Source of the DNA: Bacilli bacterium
GTDB lineage: Bacteria; Bacillota_I; Bacilli_A; RF39; UBA660
Length of the DNA: 64,000 nucleotides
Assembly: GCA_017612805.1 (NCBI GenBank)
Contig: JAGAFD010000004.1
Coordinates: 1-64,000 of the forward strand
Reading direction: 5' to 3'
The position numbers were made by a program, and so were the translations under genes. Below, piece by piece: positions 48,676-58,104 of this stretch (positions are counted from its first letter, which is position 1; each line of letters begins with the position of its first letter). The notes under the pieces were generated by a model. It made no database searches and was not told where the DNA came from. It saw only the letters and a program-made list of their open reading frames with translations.

Positions 48676-49215
48676 ATGAGTAGAATTGGTAATAGAGAAC
48701 TTTTAATTCCTGCTGGTGTTACTGTTGAAGTAGCAAATAATGTTGTAACTGTTAAAGGATCTAAAGGGGAATTAACTTTTCCATATTCAAAATTAATTAC
48801 TGTTAAAGTTGAAGATGGTAAAGTTACTACACAAAGAATTAATGAAACTAAAGAAGCAAAACAATTACATGGTACTACTAATGCTTGCATTAATAACATG
48901 ATAATTGGTGTTTCAAAAGGTTATGAAAAAGAATTAGAAGCTGCTGGTGTTGGTTATAAATTCCAAGTTAGTGGTAATAAGATTACTGTTAATGCTGGTT
49001 ATAGTCATACAGTAGTAGTTGATGTACCAGCTAATTTAAAAGTTGAAAGTATTTCTAATACTGAAATTAAAATTAGTGGTATTGATAAACAAAAAGTTTC
49101 TGAATTTGCGGCTAATGTTCGTAAAATAAGAGAACCAGAACCATATAAAGGTAAAGGTATCCATTATAAAGGTGAACATATTCGTCGTAAAGAAGGTAAG
49201 AAAGCTGCTAAATAG
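48676..49215 (+). CDS. rplF: 50S ribosomal protein L6
   Basis: The 179-residue protein begins MSRIGNRELLIPAGVTVEV and has SKGYEKELEAAGVGYKFQVS. It ends PEPYKGKGIHYKGEHIRRKE, all typical of L6. It starts 12 bases after rpsH without an adjacent ribosome site (see the hairpin entry), so initiation is probably coupled to rpsH translation. Confidence 0.97.
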   Translation: MSRIGNRELLIPAGVTVEVANNVVTVKGSKGELTFPYSKLITVKVEDGKVTTQRINETKEAKQLHGTTNACINNMIIGVSKGYEKELEAAGVGYKFQVSGNKITVNAGYSHTVVVDVPANLKVESISNTEIKISGIDKQKVSEFAANVRKIREPEPYKGKGIHYKGEHIRRKEGKKAAK

Positions 49216-49232
49216 GTAAGGAGTAAGAGAAT

Positions 49233-49589
49233 ATGATAAAAAAAGAATCAAAAAATGTTGCTCGTTTAAGAAGACATACTCGTGTTCGTAACAAAGTTAC
49301 TGGTACAGCAGAATGTCCTAGATTAAACGTATTTAGATCTAATAGTCACATCTTTGCTCAAGTTATTAATGATGAAAACGGTACTACTTTAGTAAGCTCT
49401 TCTTCATTAGAACTTAAGTTAAACAATGGTGGAAACGTTGAAGGCGCTAAAGCTGTTGGAAAAGATATTGCTGAAAAATGTAAAAAAGCTAAAATTAAAA
49501 CTGTAGTATTTGACCGTGGTGGTTATTTATATCATGGACGCGTTGCTGCTCTTGCTGATGCTGCTCGTGAAAATGGATTGGAATTATAG
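49233..49589 (+). CDS. rplR: 50S ribosomal protein L18
   Basis: The 118-residue 5S-rRNA-binding protein contains [28 protein letters not shown], then [12 protein letters not shown] and [30 protein letters not shown] precedes the ATG. Confidence 0.96.
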   Translation: MIKKESKNVARLRRHTRVRNKVTGTAECPRLNVFRSNSHIFAQVINDENGTTLVSSSSLELKLNNGGNVEGAKAVGKDIAEKCKKAKIKTVVFDRGGYLYHGRVAALADAARENGLEL

Positions 49590-49600
49590 GAGGTTTACGT

Positions 49601-50131
49601 ATGTATAATAAGAAACAAAATGATGCAAAAAAAGATAATGCAAACAATGTTAAGAAAAATATGCTTGAATCTCAAGTAATTTCTATTGGCCGTGTAACTA
49701 AAGTTACTAAAGGTGGTAGACATTTCCGTTTTGCTGCTACTGTTGTAGTAGGAAATCGTAAAGGTTTAGTTGGTATTGGTACTGGTAAATCAAACGAAGT
49801 ACAAGAAGCTATTCGTAAAGCTGAATTAGCAGCTAATAAGAATGTTATTCGTATTGCTTTAATTGATAACCGTACTATTCCACATGAAGCTACTGCTAAA
49901 GTTGGTCGTGCTGTAGTTTTACTTAAACCTGCAAAAGAAGGTTATGGAATTGTTGCTGGTGGTGCTGCTCGTGCTATCCTTGAATTAGCTGGTGTTAAAG
50001 ATATCGTTGCTAAATCATTAGGATCAAACACAAAATTAAATGTTGCTAAAGCTACATTAGATGCATTACAAATGCAAAAATCTCCAGCTCGTGTTGCAGC
50101 TTTAAGAGGAAAGAAAGTGGAGGAGTTATAA
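49601..50131 (+). CDS. rpsE: 30S ribosomal protein S5
   Basis: The 176-residue protein has an Asn/Lys-rich N-terminus followed by [20 protein letters not shown], then [19 protein letters not shown] and [25 protein letters not shown] precedes the ATG. The next gene is rplO directly; L30 (rpmD), which normally lies between them, is missing. Confidence 0.97.
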   Translation: MYNKKQNDAKKDNANNVKKNMLESQVISIGRVTKVTKGGRHFRFAATVVVGNRKGLVGIGTGKSNEVQEAIRKAELAANKNVIRIALIDNRTIPHEATAKVGRAVVLLKPAKEGYGIVAGGAARAILELAGVKDIVAKSLGSNTKLNVAKATLDALQMQKSPARVAALRGKKVEEL

Positions 50132-50132
50132 T

Positions 50133-50576
50133 ATGAAATTAGAAAGTTTAACAAAAGCTCCAGAAGCTAAAGCTAAAAAAAGAGTTGGTAGAGGACCAGG
50201 AAGCGGTTTAGGAAAAACTTCTGGTCGTGGACAAAAAGGTCAAAAATCACGTTCAGGTGCAAGTATTCCAGCTTGGTTCCAAGGTGGACAAACACCACTT
50301 TATAGACGTATTCCTAAACGTGGATTTAACAATGCTAGATTCACAATTAGATATGCAACTATTAATGTTAGTGATTTAGATAAATTCTTTAAAGATGGTG
50401 ATACTGTTACACCAGAAATCTTAAAAGAAAGAAATATTATTAAAAAACAATTAAACGGAGTTAAAGTTTTAGGAAATGGTGAATTAAAGAAGAAATTAAC
50501 TGTTAAAGCTAATATCTTCTCTACAGCTGCTATTTCTAAAATAGAAGGTGCTGGCGGAAAAGCTGAGGTGATTTAG
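50133..50576 (+). CDS. rplO: 50S ribosomal protein L15
   Basis: The 147-residue protein contains [20 protein letters not shown], then [20 protein letters not shown] and [16 protein letters not shown]. It starts one base after the rpsE stop, with GGAGGAG in the last codons of rpsE. Its stop abuts the secY ATG. Confidence 0.96.
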   Translation: MKLESLTKAPEAKAKKRVGRGPGSGLGKTSGRGQKGQKSRSGASIPAWFQGGQTPLYRRIPKRGFNNARFTIRYATINVSDLDKFFKDGDTVTPEILKERNIIKKQLNGVKVLGNGELKKKLTVKANIFSTAAISKIEGAGGKAEVI

Positions 50577-51836
50577 ATGTTTAAATTGGTTAAGCAATTA
50601 TTTTCTAAATCAAATAAAGACCTACGTAAACGTATTTTAATTACGTTGATCGGTTTAGGAGTTTTCTGCTTAGGTACTAACATTACTATTCCTTGGGCTA
50701 AAACCATTTATGAAGAATTAGGTTTCTTAGAAATCTTCAACTTAATGAGTGGTGGCGGTTTAAAACAATTCTCAATCTTTGCATTAGGAGTATCTCCTTA
50801 TATTACTGCATCAATTATTACGCAATTATTACAAATGGATATTCTTCCTTATTTCAAAGAATTAAAAGAACAAGGTTATACTGGTCGTCAAAAGATCAAT
50901 CGTATTACTAGATATTTAGGTATTGTGTTTGCCTTTGCTCAATCATATGCATTTACAATCTTCTATATGGGTAATACTGATGTATTAGTAATGTTAAAAA
51001 CATCATTAGTAATGACAGCAGGTACTGCATTACTATTGTGGATTGGTGATGAAATTACAAATAAGGGAATCGGTAATGGTCAATCATTAATGATCATGGC
51101 TGGTATTATCCAATCAACACCAGCAATGTTTAAAACTGCATTTGCAAGTTTTGTAACAGCAAGTAAGTATAGCACTATAGTTGGTAGTTTACTATTTGCT
51201 TTATTTATAATTATTTATTTAGTAGTTATAATTGGTATTGTTTGGATTGAACTTGCGGAAAGAAGAATCCCTATTCAATATGCTAACCATACAACTAGCG
51301 CTTATGGTGGAAGACAAAACTTCTTACCAGTTAAAATTAACTCTGCCGGAGTTATGCCAGTTATTTTTGCATCAATCATTGTAACTATTCCAGTTACTGT
51401 TGCTCAATTTGCAAAAAAGCAAGCAATCATTGATTTCATGCAAAAATGGATTAGCAATACATCTATTACTGGATTTATCTTATATATTGCATTAATATTC
51501 TTCTTTGGATATTTCTATACATATTTATCAATGAATCCAGAAGAAATGAGTAAAAACTTAAATGAAAGTGGTGGATACATTCCTGGTGTTAGACCTGGAA
51601 CTGACACTTCTTCATATATCACTAAAATCTTAGGAAGACTAACGGTTGTTGGTTCATTATTCTTAAGTATTTTAGCTGGTCTTCCAATTGTTTATGGTGC
51701 AATCTTCAAATTACCACAATCAGTTACTTTAGGTGGTACTGGTTTATTAATCGTAGTTGGTGTTGCAATCGAAACATATAAACAAATTGAAAGTAACTTA
51801 GTAAGTAAAAACTATACTAAGAAAAGGGTACGATAA
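50577..51836 (+). CDS. secY: preprotein translocase subunit SecY
   Basis: The 419-residue channel subunit of the Sec translocon has about ten transmembrane segments. Family features: KRILITLIGLGVFCLGTNI at TM1, SGGGLKQFSIFALGVSPYIT with the plug region, the cytosolic loop AERRIPIQYANHTT, PVKINSAGVMPVIFASIIV, and PGTDTSSYITKILGRLTVVG. It exports most secreted proteins of this window. It overlaps adk by one base. Confidence 0.96.
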   Translation: MFKLVKQLFSKSNKDLRKRILITLIGLGVFCLGTNITIPWAKTIYEELGFLEIFNLMSGGGLKQFSIFALGVSPYITASIITQLLQMDILPYFKELKEQGYTGRQKINRITRYLGIVFAFAQSYAFTIFYMGNTDVLVMLKTSLVMTAGTALLLWIGDEITNKGIGNGQSLMIMAGIIQSTPAMFKTAFASFVTASKYSTIVGSLLFALFIIIYLVVIIGIVWIELAERRIPIQYANHTTSAYGGRQNFLPVKINSAGVMPVIFASIIVTIPVTVAQFAKKQAIIDFMQKWISNTSITGFILYIALIFFFGYFYTYLSMNPEEMSKNLNESGGYIPGVRPGTDTSSYITKILGRLTVVGSLFLSILAGLPIVYGAIFKLPQSVTLGGTGLLIVVGVAIETYKQIESNLVSKNYTKKRVR

Positions 51837-52489
51837 TGATTAATGTAATCCTTATCGCTCCCCCTTTCGCTGGAAAGGGAACAATTAGTGAATATTTAGT
51901 TAAAACGCTTGGTTATTCACATATATCAACTGGTGATTTGCTTCGTAATGAAATTAATAAGAATTCCGAAATTGGTAAAGCTGTTAAAAACATCATGAGT
52001 CAAGGAAAATTTGTTAGTGATGATATAATCTTTACCGTTTTAGAAGAAGAACTATCAGATAATAAAGAATCTTTAATATTTGATGGTAATCCTAGAAATA
52101 TTAAACAAGCAGAAATGTTACTTAACTTATTTAAGAAGAAGGACATTACAAATTATTGTGTAATAACCTTGGATATTAAAAAGGAAGATCTTTTAAAAAG
52201 AGTTATGGGACGTCGTATATGTCCAAAGTGTGGACGTACTTATAATTTGAATTATAAAGAGATGCTACCTTTAGATGGCAATTTATGTATTGATTGTAAA
52301 ATGCCTTTAATCATTCGTGATGACGATAATATTAATACCTTTAATACCCGTTATCAAACATATTTAGATAACACTTATCCTGTTATTGAATATTTTCAAA
52401 TGAATGATGTTACGGTATTTGAAATTGATGCAAGTAATGATTTAGCAGTAATTTTTGAAGAAGTTAAAAAGATAGTAAGTGATAATTAA
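51836..52489 (+). CDS. adk: adenylate kinase with zinc LID and unusual P-loop
   Basis: The 217-residue enzyme interconverts ATP + AMP and 2 ADP. The P-loop reads APPFAGKGT (residues 8-16) in place of GPPGAGKGT, and the AMP site reads DGNPRN in place of DGFPRT, so two hallmark glycines and a phenylalanine are changed. The Lys of GKGT, the Arg of MGRRICPKCG and the RDDDN motif remain. The LID holds four cysteines (CPKCG and CIDC), typical of Gram-positive zinc forms. Its position after secY and before map is classical. I expect an active but divergent enzyme. Confidence 0.92.
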   Translation: MINVILIAPPFAGKGTISEYLVKTLGYSHISTGDLLRNEINKNSEIGKAVKNIMSQGKFVSDDIIFTVLEEELSDNKESLIFDGNPRNIKQAEMLLNLFKKKDITNYCVITLDIKKEDLLKRVMGRRICPKCGRTYNLNYKEMLPLDGNLCIDCKMPLIIRDDDNINTFNTRYQTYLDNTYPVIEYFQMNDVTVFEIDASNDLAVIFEEVKKIVSDN

Positions 52490-53235
52490 TGATAAGTATT
52501 AAAAGTGAAAGAGAAATTAATTTAATTAAAGAATCTGGACATTTAAATTATTTAACCCATGAATTATTAAAAAAACATCTTAAACCTGGAATTACTACTA
52601 ATGAATTAGACAAAATTGCTTATGACTTCATAACTAAGAATGGTGGTTATCCATCATGCTTAAATTATGAAGGATTTCCAAAAAGTATATGCGTATCAAT
52701 TAATGATGAAGTGGTTCATGGCATTCCATCTAATCGCAAGATTAAGAATGGGGATGTAGTTTCAATTGATTTTTGCGTATTACTAAATGGATATCATTCC
52801 GATAGTGCTAGAACTTATATTGTTGGTGATACTACTGAAGAAGTTAAAGACTTAGTAAAAAATACTGAAGAAGCTTTATATGTAGGTTTGCAACAAATTA
52901 AGGAAGGTGCTAAAATAGGAGACGTTGGTGCAGCTATCCAAGAATATGCTGAAGCTCATGGCTTAGGCGTTGTTCGTGAACTTGTTGGTCACGGTATTGG
53001 AACAGAAATGCACGAAGATCCGGATGTTCCTAATTATGGAACTAAAGGAACTGGTAAAACATTAAAAGCCGGAATGGTTATTGCAGTTGAACCAATGATC
53101 ACATTAGGAGATTACCATGTTGGTATCCTAGAAGATGATTGGACAATTGTAACCCAAGATGGTTTACCATCTGCTCATTTTGAACATACAGTTGTGGTTA
53201 CTAAAGATGGTTATGAAATTTTAACGAAAGAGTGA
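52489..53235 (+). CDS. map: methionine aminopeptidase type I
   Basis: The 248-residue enzyme removes initiator methionine. The five metal ligands of the pita-bread fold are seen: D in [16 protein letters not shown] (two aspartates), H in [15 protein letters not shown] in VIAVEPMI, and the late E in [18 protein letters not shown] carries the substrate-site histidine. The start overlaps the adk stop by one base, and the TGA stop is followed by infA after four bases. Confidence 0.96.
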   Translation: MISIKSEREINLIKESGHLNYLTHELLKKHLKPGITTNELDKIAYDFITKNGGYPSCLNYEGFPKSICVSINDEVVHGIPSNRKIKNGDVVSIDFCVLLNGYHSDSARTYIVGDTTEEVKDLVKNTEEALYVGLQQIKEGAKIGDVGAAIQEYAEAHGLGVVRELVGHGIGTEMHEDPDVPNYGTKGTGKTLKAGMVIAVEPMITLGDYHVGILEDDWTIVTQDGLPSAHFEHTVVVTKDGYEILTKE

Positions 53236-53239
53236 TTTT

Positions 53240-53464
53240 ATGGCAAAGGATAATCAAGAAAAAATTGAAGTAGAAGGTAAAGTTATTGATGTTATCAAAG
53301 GCGGCGACTACTTAGTCGAATTACCAAACGGTCATACTGTACAAGCCTACGTTTCTGGTAAAATGCGTGTTAACATGATACGTATCTTACCAGGTGATAC
53401 AGTTACAATTGAATTATCGCCTTATGACTTAACACGTGGGCGCATTACATGGAACAAAAGATAA
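53240..53464 (+). CDS. infA: translation initiation factor IF-1
   Basis: The 74-residue OB-fold factor occupies the ribosomal A site during initiation. It contains [40 protein letters not shown] and [20 protein letters not shown]. It starts with GAGTGATTTTATG, sharing bases with the map stop, a weak ribosome site consistent with coupling. Confidence 0.97.
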   Translation: MAKDNQEKIEVEGKVIDVIKGGDYLVELPNGHTVQAYVSGKMRVNMIRILPGDTVTIELSPYDLTRGRITWNKR

Positions 53465-53476
53465 TGGAGGTAAATT

Positions 53477-53590
53477 ATGAAAGTAAGATCATCAGTTAAG
53501 AAAATTTGTGACAAATGTAAAGTAATAAAAAGAAAAGGTAAAATAATGGTTATTTGTGAAAATCCAAAACACAAACAAATTCAAGGTTAA
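53477..53590 (+). CDS. rpmJ: 50S ribosomal protein L36
   Basis: The 37-residue zinc-ribbon protein begins [20 protein letters not shown]. Ligands are C11, C14, C27 and H32, which is the C+ form. It follows infA by 12 bases with GGAGG upstream and precedes rpsM, its universal position. Confidence 0.95.
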   Translation: MKVRSSVKKICDKCKVIKRKGKIMVICENPKHKQIQG

Positions 53591-53604
53591 TATAGGAGGT
53601 AAAT

Positions 53605-53979
53605 ATGGCACGTATTAAAAATATTGAATTACCTGCAAATAAACATATTTGTATTGGTTTAACAGCAATTTATGGTATTGGTAGAAGCTTAGGCGAAACT
53701 ATCTGTAAAGATGCAAAAGTTGAAAAAACAAAATTAGTTAAAGATTTAACTGAAGATGAAGTAACAGCTTTAAGAAAAGAAGTAGAAAAATATACTGTTG
53801 AAGGTGACTTACGTAGAGATGTTCAAATGAACATTAAAGGTAAAATGGAAATCAATAGTTATCAAGGTACTAGACATAAAAAAGGACTACCTGTTCGTGG
53901 ACAAAGAACTTCAAGAAATGCAAGAACTCGTAAGGGTAGAGGAAAAGTTGTTGCTAATAAGAAGAAAGCAACTAAATAG
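53605..53979 (+). CDS. rpsM: 30S ribosomal protein S13
   Basis: The 124-residue protein contains ARIKNIELPANKHICIGLTA, GIGRSLGETICKDAKV and YQGTRHKKGLPVRGQRTSRN-ARTRKG. The P-site-facing basic tail is present. TAGGAGGT precedes the ATG. Confidence 0.97.
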   Translation: MARIKNIELPANKHICIGLTAIYGIGRSLGETICKDAKVEKTKLVKDLTEDEVTALRKEVEKYTVEGDLRRDVQMNIKGKMEINSYQGTRHKKGLPVRGQRTSRNARTRKGRGKVVANKKKATK

Positions 53980-53994
53980 TAGGAGGAATTAATA

Positions 53995-54378
53995 ATGGCT
54001 TATAATAGAAGAAAAAGAAAAGTTAAAAAGAATATTCCGGTAGCTACTGCACATATTCATGCTACATATAATAATACAATCGTTTCAATTTGTGATGTAG
54101 ATGGTAACGTAATTAGTTGGGCATCTGCAGGTACAATTGGTTATAAAGGTAGTAAGAAGAAAACTCCTTTTGCTGCGCAAATGAGTGCTGAAGCTGCTGG
54201 TAAAGCTGCAATGGATCAAGGCGTTAAAGAAGTTGAAGTATTTGTTAAAGGTTTAGGAGCTGGTCGTGAAAGTGCAATTCGTTCTTTACAATCTGTTGGA
54301 TTAAATGTAACTGCAATCAATGATGAAACACCAGTACCACACAATGGTTGTCGTCCACCTAAACGTCCAAGAAATTAA
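53995..54378 (+). CDS. rpsK: 30S ribosomal protein S11
   Basis: The 127-residue protein contains [16 protein letters not shown]-type [18 protein letters not shown], then [20 protein letters not shown] and [15 protein letters not shown] at the end. AGGAGG precedes the ATG. Confidence 0.97.
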   Translation: MAYNRRKRKVKKNIPVATAHIHATYNNTIVSICDVDGNVISWASAGTIGYKGSKKKTPFAAQMSAEAAGKAAMDQGVKEVEVFVKGLGAGRESAIRSLQSVGLNVTAINDETPVPHNGCRPPKRPRN

Positions 54379-54401
54379 TTAAAAAGAGAGGGTATTTTAG
54401 T

Positions 54402-55346
54402 ATGATAAGTTTTGAAAAACCAGAATATAAAATAACTGAATATGTTGAAAGTAATCATTATGGAAAGTTTGAATTAGAACCACTTGAAAGAGGATTTGGT
54501 GATACATTAGGTAATGCACTTCGTCGTGTTATGTTATCTAGCTTACCAGGTAGTGCAATCACTTCTGTTAAGATTGATGGTGTATTACATGAATTCCAAA
54601 AAATTGAAGGCGTTGTTGAAGACGTAACTAGTATTGTTTTAGCTTTAAAAAGCGTTGTAATTAAAAAACATTGTGAAGGTGAAAAAACAATTCACTTATC
54701 AGCTTCAAAAGAAGGACCAGTTACTGCTGGTGATATCGATAAAGATGCTGATATTGAAATCGTTAATCCTGATTTAGTAATTTGTAACCTTGTTAAAGGT
54801 GGCAAAATCGATATGGAAATGACTGTTAATAGTGGTCGTGGCTATGTTGATGCTAAAGAAAATCAAAAATTATTAGGAGAAAATAAAGTTGGCGTTATTG
54901 CTATTGACTCTTTATATTCTCCAATTGAAAGAGTTAGTTATGAAAAAGACAATGCGCGTGTTGGTCATAATGAAAACTTTGATAAATTAATTTTAAGTGT
55001 ATGGACTAATGGATCAATTACTCCAGAAGAAGCTATTGCACTTGCTAGTCGTATTTTAATCGAACATTTAAATATTGTTGCTGATTTAAATGATATTAGC
55101 GATGTAACTGGTTTAATTGCTGAAAAGAAAGTTGATACTGTAGCTAAAACATTAGAAACTCCTATTGAAGAAATTGAATTCTCAGTAAGAGCATATAACT
55201 GTTTAAAACGTGTTGGTATTCATACTGTTCAAGATTTAGTAGACAGACGTGAATCAGACGTTACTAAAATTAGAAATTTAGGTAAAAAATCTCTTAAGGA
55301 AGTATTAGACAAAGTAAAAGAAATGGGACTTAGTTTCCGCGATTAA
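54402..55346 (+). CDS. rpoA: RNA polymerase alpha subunit
   Basis: The 314-residue subunit dimerises to nucleate RNA polymerase. The N-terminal domain has EPLERGFGDTLGNALRRVML, HEFQKIEGVVEDVTSI and the late EAIALASRILIEHL. The C-terminal domain (about 245-314) has the helix-hairpin-helix SVRAYNCLKRVGIHTVQDLV then NLGKKSLKEVLDKVKEMG that binds UP elements and regulators. GAGAGGG precedes the ATG. Confidence 0.97.
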   Translation: MISFEKPEYKITEYVESNHYGKFELEPLERGFGDTLGNALRRVMLSSLPGSAITSVKIDGVLHEFQKIEGVVEDVTSIVLALKSVVIKKHCEGEKTIHLSASKEGPVTAGDIDKDADIEIVNPDLVICNLVKGGKIDMEMTVNSGRGYVDAKENQKLLGENKVGVIAIDSLYSPIERVSYEKDNARVGHNENFDKLILSVWTNGSITPEEAIALASRILIEHLNIVADLNDISDVTGLIAEKKVDTVAKTLETPIEEIEFSVRAYNCLKRVGIHTVQDLVDRRESDVTKIRNLGKKSLKEVLDKVKEMGLSFRD

Positions 55347-55365
55347 TTAGAAGGAGGTACACAAG

Positions 55366-55710
55366 ATGGCTATATATAATAAAGTTGGAAAAAATAAAGC
55401 TATGCGTAGAACTATTTTAGCTGGTTTAACTAAAACAGTTATTATGAACGGTTATGTAGTTACTACTGATGCTAGAGCTAAAGAAGTAAGAAAATTTGTT
55501 GATAAAATGATTACTTATGGTAAAAAGGGTACTTTAGTTTCTAGAAGAAAAGCATTAGCATTTGTAAATAATGATACTGAAGTTGTTAATAAAGTATTTA
55601 ATGAATTAGCAAAAACTTATGAAACTAGAAATGGTGGATACACTAGAATAATTAAATTAAACGAAAGAGTTGGCGATGATGCGTTAACTTCAAGATTAGA
55701 ACTTGTATAA
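55366..55710 (+). CDS. rplQ: 50S ribosomal protein L17
   Basis: The 114-residue protein is the last gene of the operon. It contains NKAMRRTILAGLTKTVIMNG, TDARAKEVRKFVDKMITYGK and TRIIKLNERVGDDAL. AAGGAGGT precedes the ATG. Confidence 0.96.
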   Translation: MAIYNKVGKNKAMRRTILAGLTKTVIMNGYVVTTDARAKEVRKFVDKMITYGKKGTLVSRRKALAFVNNDTEVVNKVFNELAKTYETRNGGYTRIIKLNERVGDDALTSRLELV

Positions 55711-55721
55711 GTTCTTTTTTT
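55698..55721 (+). terminator. terminator of the ribosomal operon
   Basis: AGAACTT (in the rplQ 3' end) and AAGTTCT pair around GTAT and are followed by seven T residues. Confidence 0.85.
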
Positions 55722-55760
55722 GTTGATTATAAAAGTAACATAAGTAACCAAATATTTCAT

Positions 55761-55789
55761 TTGTAATCTGAAGCATTTTTTGCTATAAT
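55761..55789 (+). promoter_or_regulatory. promoter of cdaA-cdaR
   Basis: TTGTAA (55761-55766) and the extended -10 TGCTATAAT (55781-55789) are 17 bases apart. AAAGGAGAG precedes the ATG at 55818. Confidence 0.7.
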
Positions 55790-55817
55790 AAAAACTGAAC
55801 ATAAAGGAGAGTGTAAT

Positions 55818-56645
55818 ATGACTCTAGCTACTATTTGGTCAGTTATTACGAAGATAATTGATATCTCATTAGTATGGTTAATGTTTTATTATATATTAAA
55901 GAATATTAAGGGAAATGTTAAACTAGTATTAATCTTAAAAGGAATTATTGTAATCTTAATTATTAAGTTATTAAGTTCAATTTTAAATCTATACACTGTA
56001 GGTTTATTACTTGAATACGTTATAGAATGGGGACCTTTAGCCTTAATTGTTATCTTCCAACCAGAAATTCGTGGTGTTCTAGAAAGTTTAGGAAGAAGTC
56101 AATTATTAGGTCGTCATAAAGTATTAACTTTCGATGAACGTGAACGTGTTGTTTATGAAATCATGGAAGCTGTTGAATACTTAAAGAGAAATCGTATTGG
56201 TGCCTTAATTGTTATTGAAAGAAATGTATCTTTACAAGATTACATTACTCCAGCAACAAAGGTATATGCCGATTTAACTAGTTCTCTTTTAGGAACAATT
56301 TTCTTCCCTAATAGTCCATTACATGATGGTGGGGTAATTATCCAAGGAGACCGTATTACCTGTGCCGGAGCGGTATTTAAAACTAGTATGGACCCAACTA
56401 TTAATAAAAGATTAGGTACTCGTCATCGTGCAGCTTTAGGTATTGCTGAAGAAACAGATGCATTAGCTTTAGTTGTATCTGAGGAAACTGGACGTTTAAG
56501 TATCGCATCTAATAACGAATTAAAATATAACTTAACATTAGAAGATTTCCGTATGGCTTTAGTTGAAGAATTAAAACCACAAGCTGAAATGTTCTATGAT
56601 GCCGATGAAGAAACGGAAAAGGAAGCTGGTGATATCAATGAGTAA
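55818..56645 (+). CDS. cdaA: diadenylate cyclase CdaA
   Basis: The 275-residue membrane enzyme makes the essential messenger c-di-AMP from two ATP. Three N-terminal membrane segments (about 10-80) precede the DAC domain. The active-site motifs are D170-G171-G172 (usual DGA) and R202-H203-R204 in RLGTRHRAALGIAE, with SEETGRLSIA nearby. CdaR is encoded directly downstream with an eight-base overlap, as in most Bacillota, while glmM is not next to them here. Confidence 0.95.
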   Translation: MTLATIWSVITKIIDISLVWLMFYYILKNIKGNVKLVLILKGIIVILIIKLLSSILNLYTVGLLLEYVIEWGPLALIVIFQPEIRGVLESLGRSQLLGRHKVLTFDERERVVYEIMEAVEYLKRNRIGALIVIERNVSLQDYITPATKVYADLTSSLLGTIFFPNSPLHDGGVIIQGDRITCAGAVFKTSMDPTINKRLGTRHRAALGIAEETDALALVVSEETGRLSIASNNELKYNLTLEDFRMALVEELKPQAEMFYDADEETEKEAGDINE

Positions 56646-58020
56646 GATATTAAAAGCGATATGGAAAATCTTAAAGGCATTCTATAATGTATTTGATAAA
56701 TTATTTATTGTTCCAGTAAGTCGTGTTGTTTATGAATTAAGTAAAAAGATTAAAGCTAATACTAACCGTTTTGAAAAAATCTTAAATAAACCATTAACTT
56801 TATTATATTTATCTTTAGGATTAGCTATTTTATTCTTCTATTTAGTAGATAATAAAGTAATCAGTTTAGTAGAAACTGAAGCTGAAATCTTAGTAAATGT
56901 TCCTGTTAACGTTGAATATAATAAGGAAGCTTATGTAGTTGAAGGGGTTCCAGAAACAGTTGATATTACGCTTATTGGTCGTAAGAGTGACTTATATTTA
57001 TCTAAACAATTAGGTGAACATGAGGTAGTACTTGATTTAACTGATTATAAAGCTAGCAAAAATCCTTATAAAGTTAAACTTATGTATACCCAAACGATTG
57101 ATAATTTAAGCTATAAACTAGATCCACAAACTGTATCAGTTACGATTTCGGAAAAAGTAGCTACATTAAAAACAGTTACTTATGATTTAATGAATCAAGA
57201 TAAACTAGATGCTAAATTAAGTGTTGATTCAGTATCATTAAATAAAACAGAAGTAGTTGTTAAAGGTAGTCAAGAAACAATCGATAAGATTGCAACTATT
57301 AAAGCTTTAGTTGATTTAAGTGATAAATCATTTGTTAAAGAAGGAACATACAACGTTGATAATGTTTCATTAGTTGCATATGACGATAATGGAGCAATTA
57401 TTAAGGGTGTTGAAATCGTTCCAGAAAGTATTTCTGCTACTGTTAAATTAGATTCTTATAATATTAAGGTTCCACTAAATGTGTTGACAACTGGTAACTT
57501 ATTAACCGGTAAAGCTATTTCATCAATTTCAATTAATGGTCAATCTGATTATTCAATTAATATTTATGGTGATCAACAAGCACTAGATTCAATTACTAGT
57601 GTACCAGTAACAATTGATGTTAATGATCAAGGTAATAGTGGTTCTAAAACTTATAATGTTACTATTTCTAAACCAACTGGTGTTCGTTACATGAGTGAAA
57701 CTAGTGCTTCTATTGTTGTTAACTTTGGTGATGAAAAACAACGTTTAATTGAAAGAGTACCACTTTCATTAACTAAGAACTTAGATTCTGGTTTAGCAGC
57801 TAACGTTAAAACATATTCTGATCGTACGGTAGATATCCAAATTAAAGGTGTTCAATCCGTAATTGATAACATTAAACCGGAAAACATTACTACTTACATC
57901 GATTTATCTGGTTATACGGTTGGTGAACATGAAGTTAATGTTTATGTTGAAAACACCGATCCAAGAGTTCAATATGTGGTTACTAAACCAATTAAGGTAA
58001 TTATTAGTAATGCTAAATAA
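56638..58020 (+). CDS. cdaR: CdaR, YbbR-domain regulator of CdaA
   Basis: This 460-residue extracellular protein is tethered by one N-terminal membrane segment (about 54-73, LTLLYLSLGLAILFFYLVDN). Repeated YbbR domains follow, each with a pattern like VPVNVEYNKEAYVVEGVPET-V and a late 'TVSVTI' strand. At least four copies are visible (for example VPLNVLTTG, VPLSLTKNLDSGLAANVKTY). It modulates c-di-AMP synthesis. The ATG at 56638 is taken from the cdaA overlap and GGTGATAT site. Confidence 0.93.
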   Translation: MSKILKAIWKILKAFYNVFDKLFIVPVSRVVYELSKKIKANTNRFEKILNKPLTLLYLSLGLAILFFYLVDNKVISLVETEAEILVNVPVNVEYNKEAYVVEGVPETVDITLIGRKSDLYLSKQLGEHEVVLDLTDYKASKNPYKVKLMYTQTIDNLSYKLDPQTVSVTISEKVATLKTVTYDLMNQDKLDAKLSVDSVSLNKTEVVVKGSQETIDKIATIKALVDLSDKSFVKEGTYNVDNVSLVAYDDNGAIIKGVEIVPESISATVKLDSYNIKVPLNVLTTGNLLTGKAISSISINGQSDYSINIYGDQQALDSITSVPVTIDVNDQGNSGSKTYNVTISKPTGVRYMSETSASIVVNFGDEKQRLIERVPLSLTKNLDSGLAANVKTYSDRTVDIQIKGVQSVIDNIKPENITTYIDLSGYTVGEHEVNVYVENTDPRVQYVVTKPIKVIISNAK

Positions 58021-58050
58021 AACACATTGTTCACACAATGTGTTTTTTTC
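58019..58050 (+). terminator. Rho-independent terminator
   Basis: AACACATTG and CAATGTGTT pair and are followed by a T run. Confidence 0.85.
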
Positions 58051-58099
58051 TTGCATTAAATTTTATTAAAATGCTATAATAAAGAAGATAGTAGAGGTG
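58051..58099 (+). promoter_or_regulatory. promoter of the surface-protein gene
   Basis: TTGCAT (58051-58056) and the extended -10 TGCTATAAT (58072-58080) are 18 bases apart. ATAGTAGAGGTG (58088-58099) follows, resembling the ATAGTAGGG leader element of the fibre promoters and including the ribosome site. Confidence 0.6.
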
Positions 58100-58104
58100 T
58101 GTTT

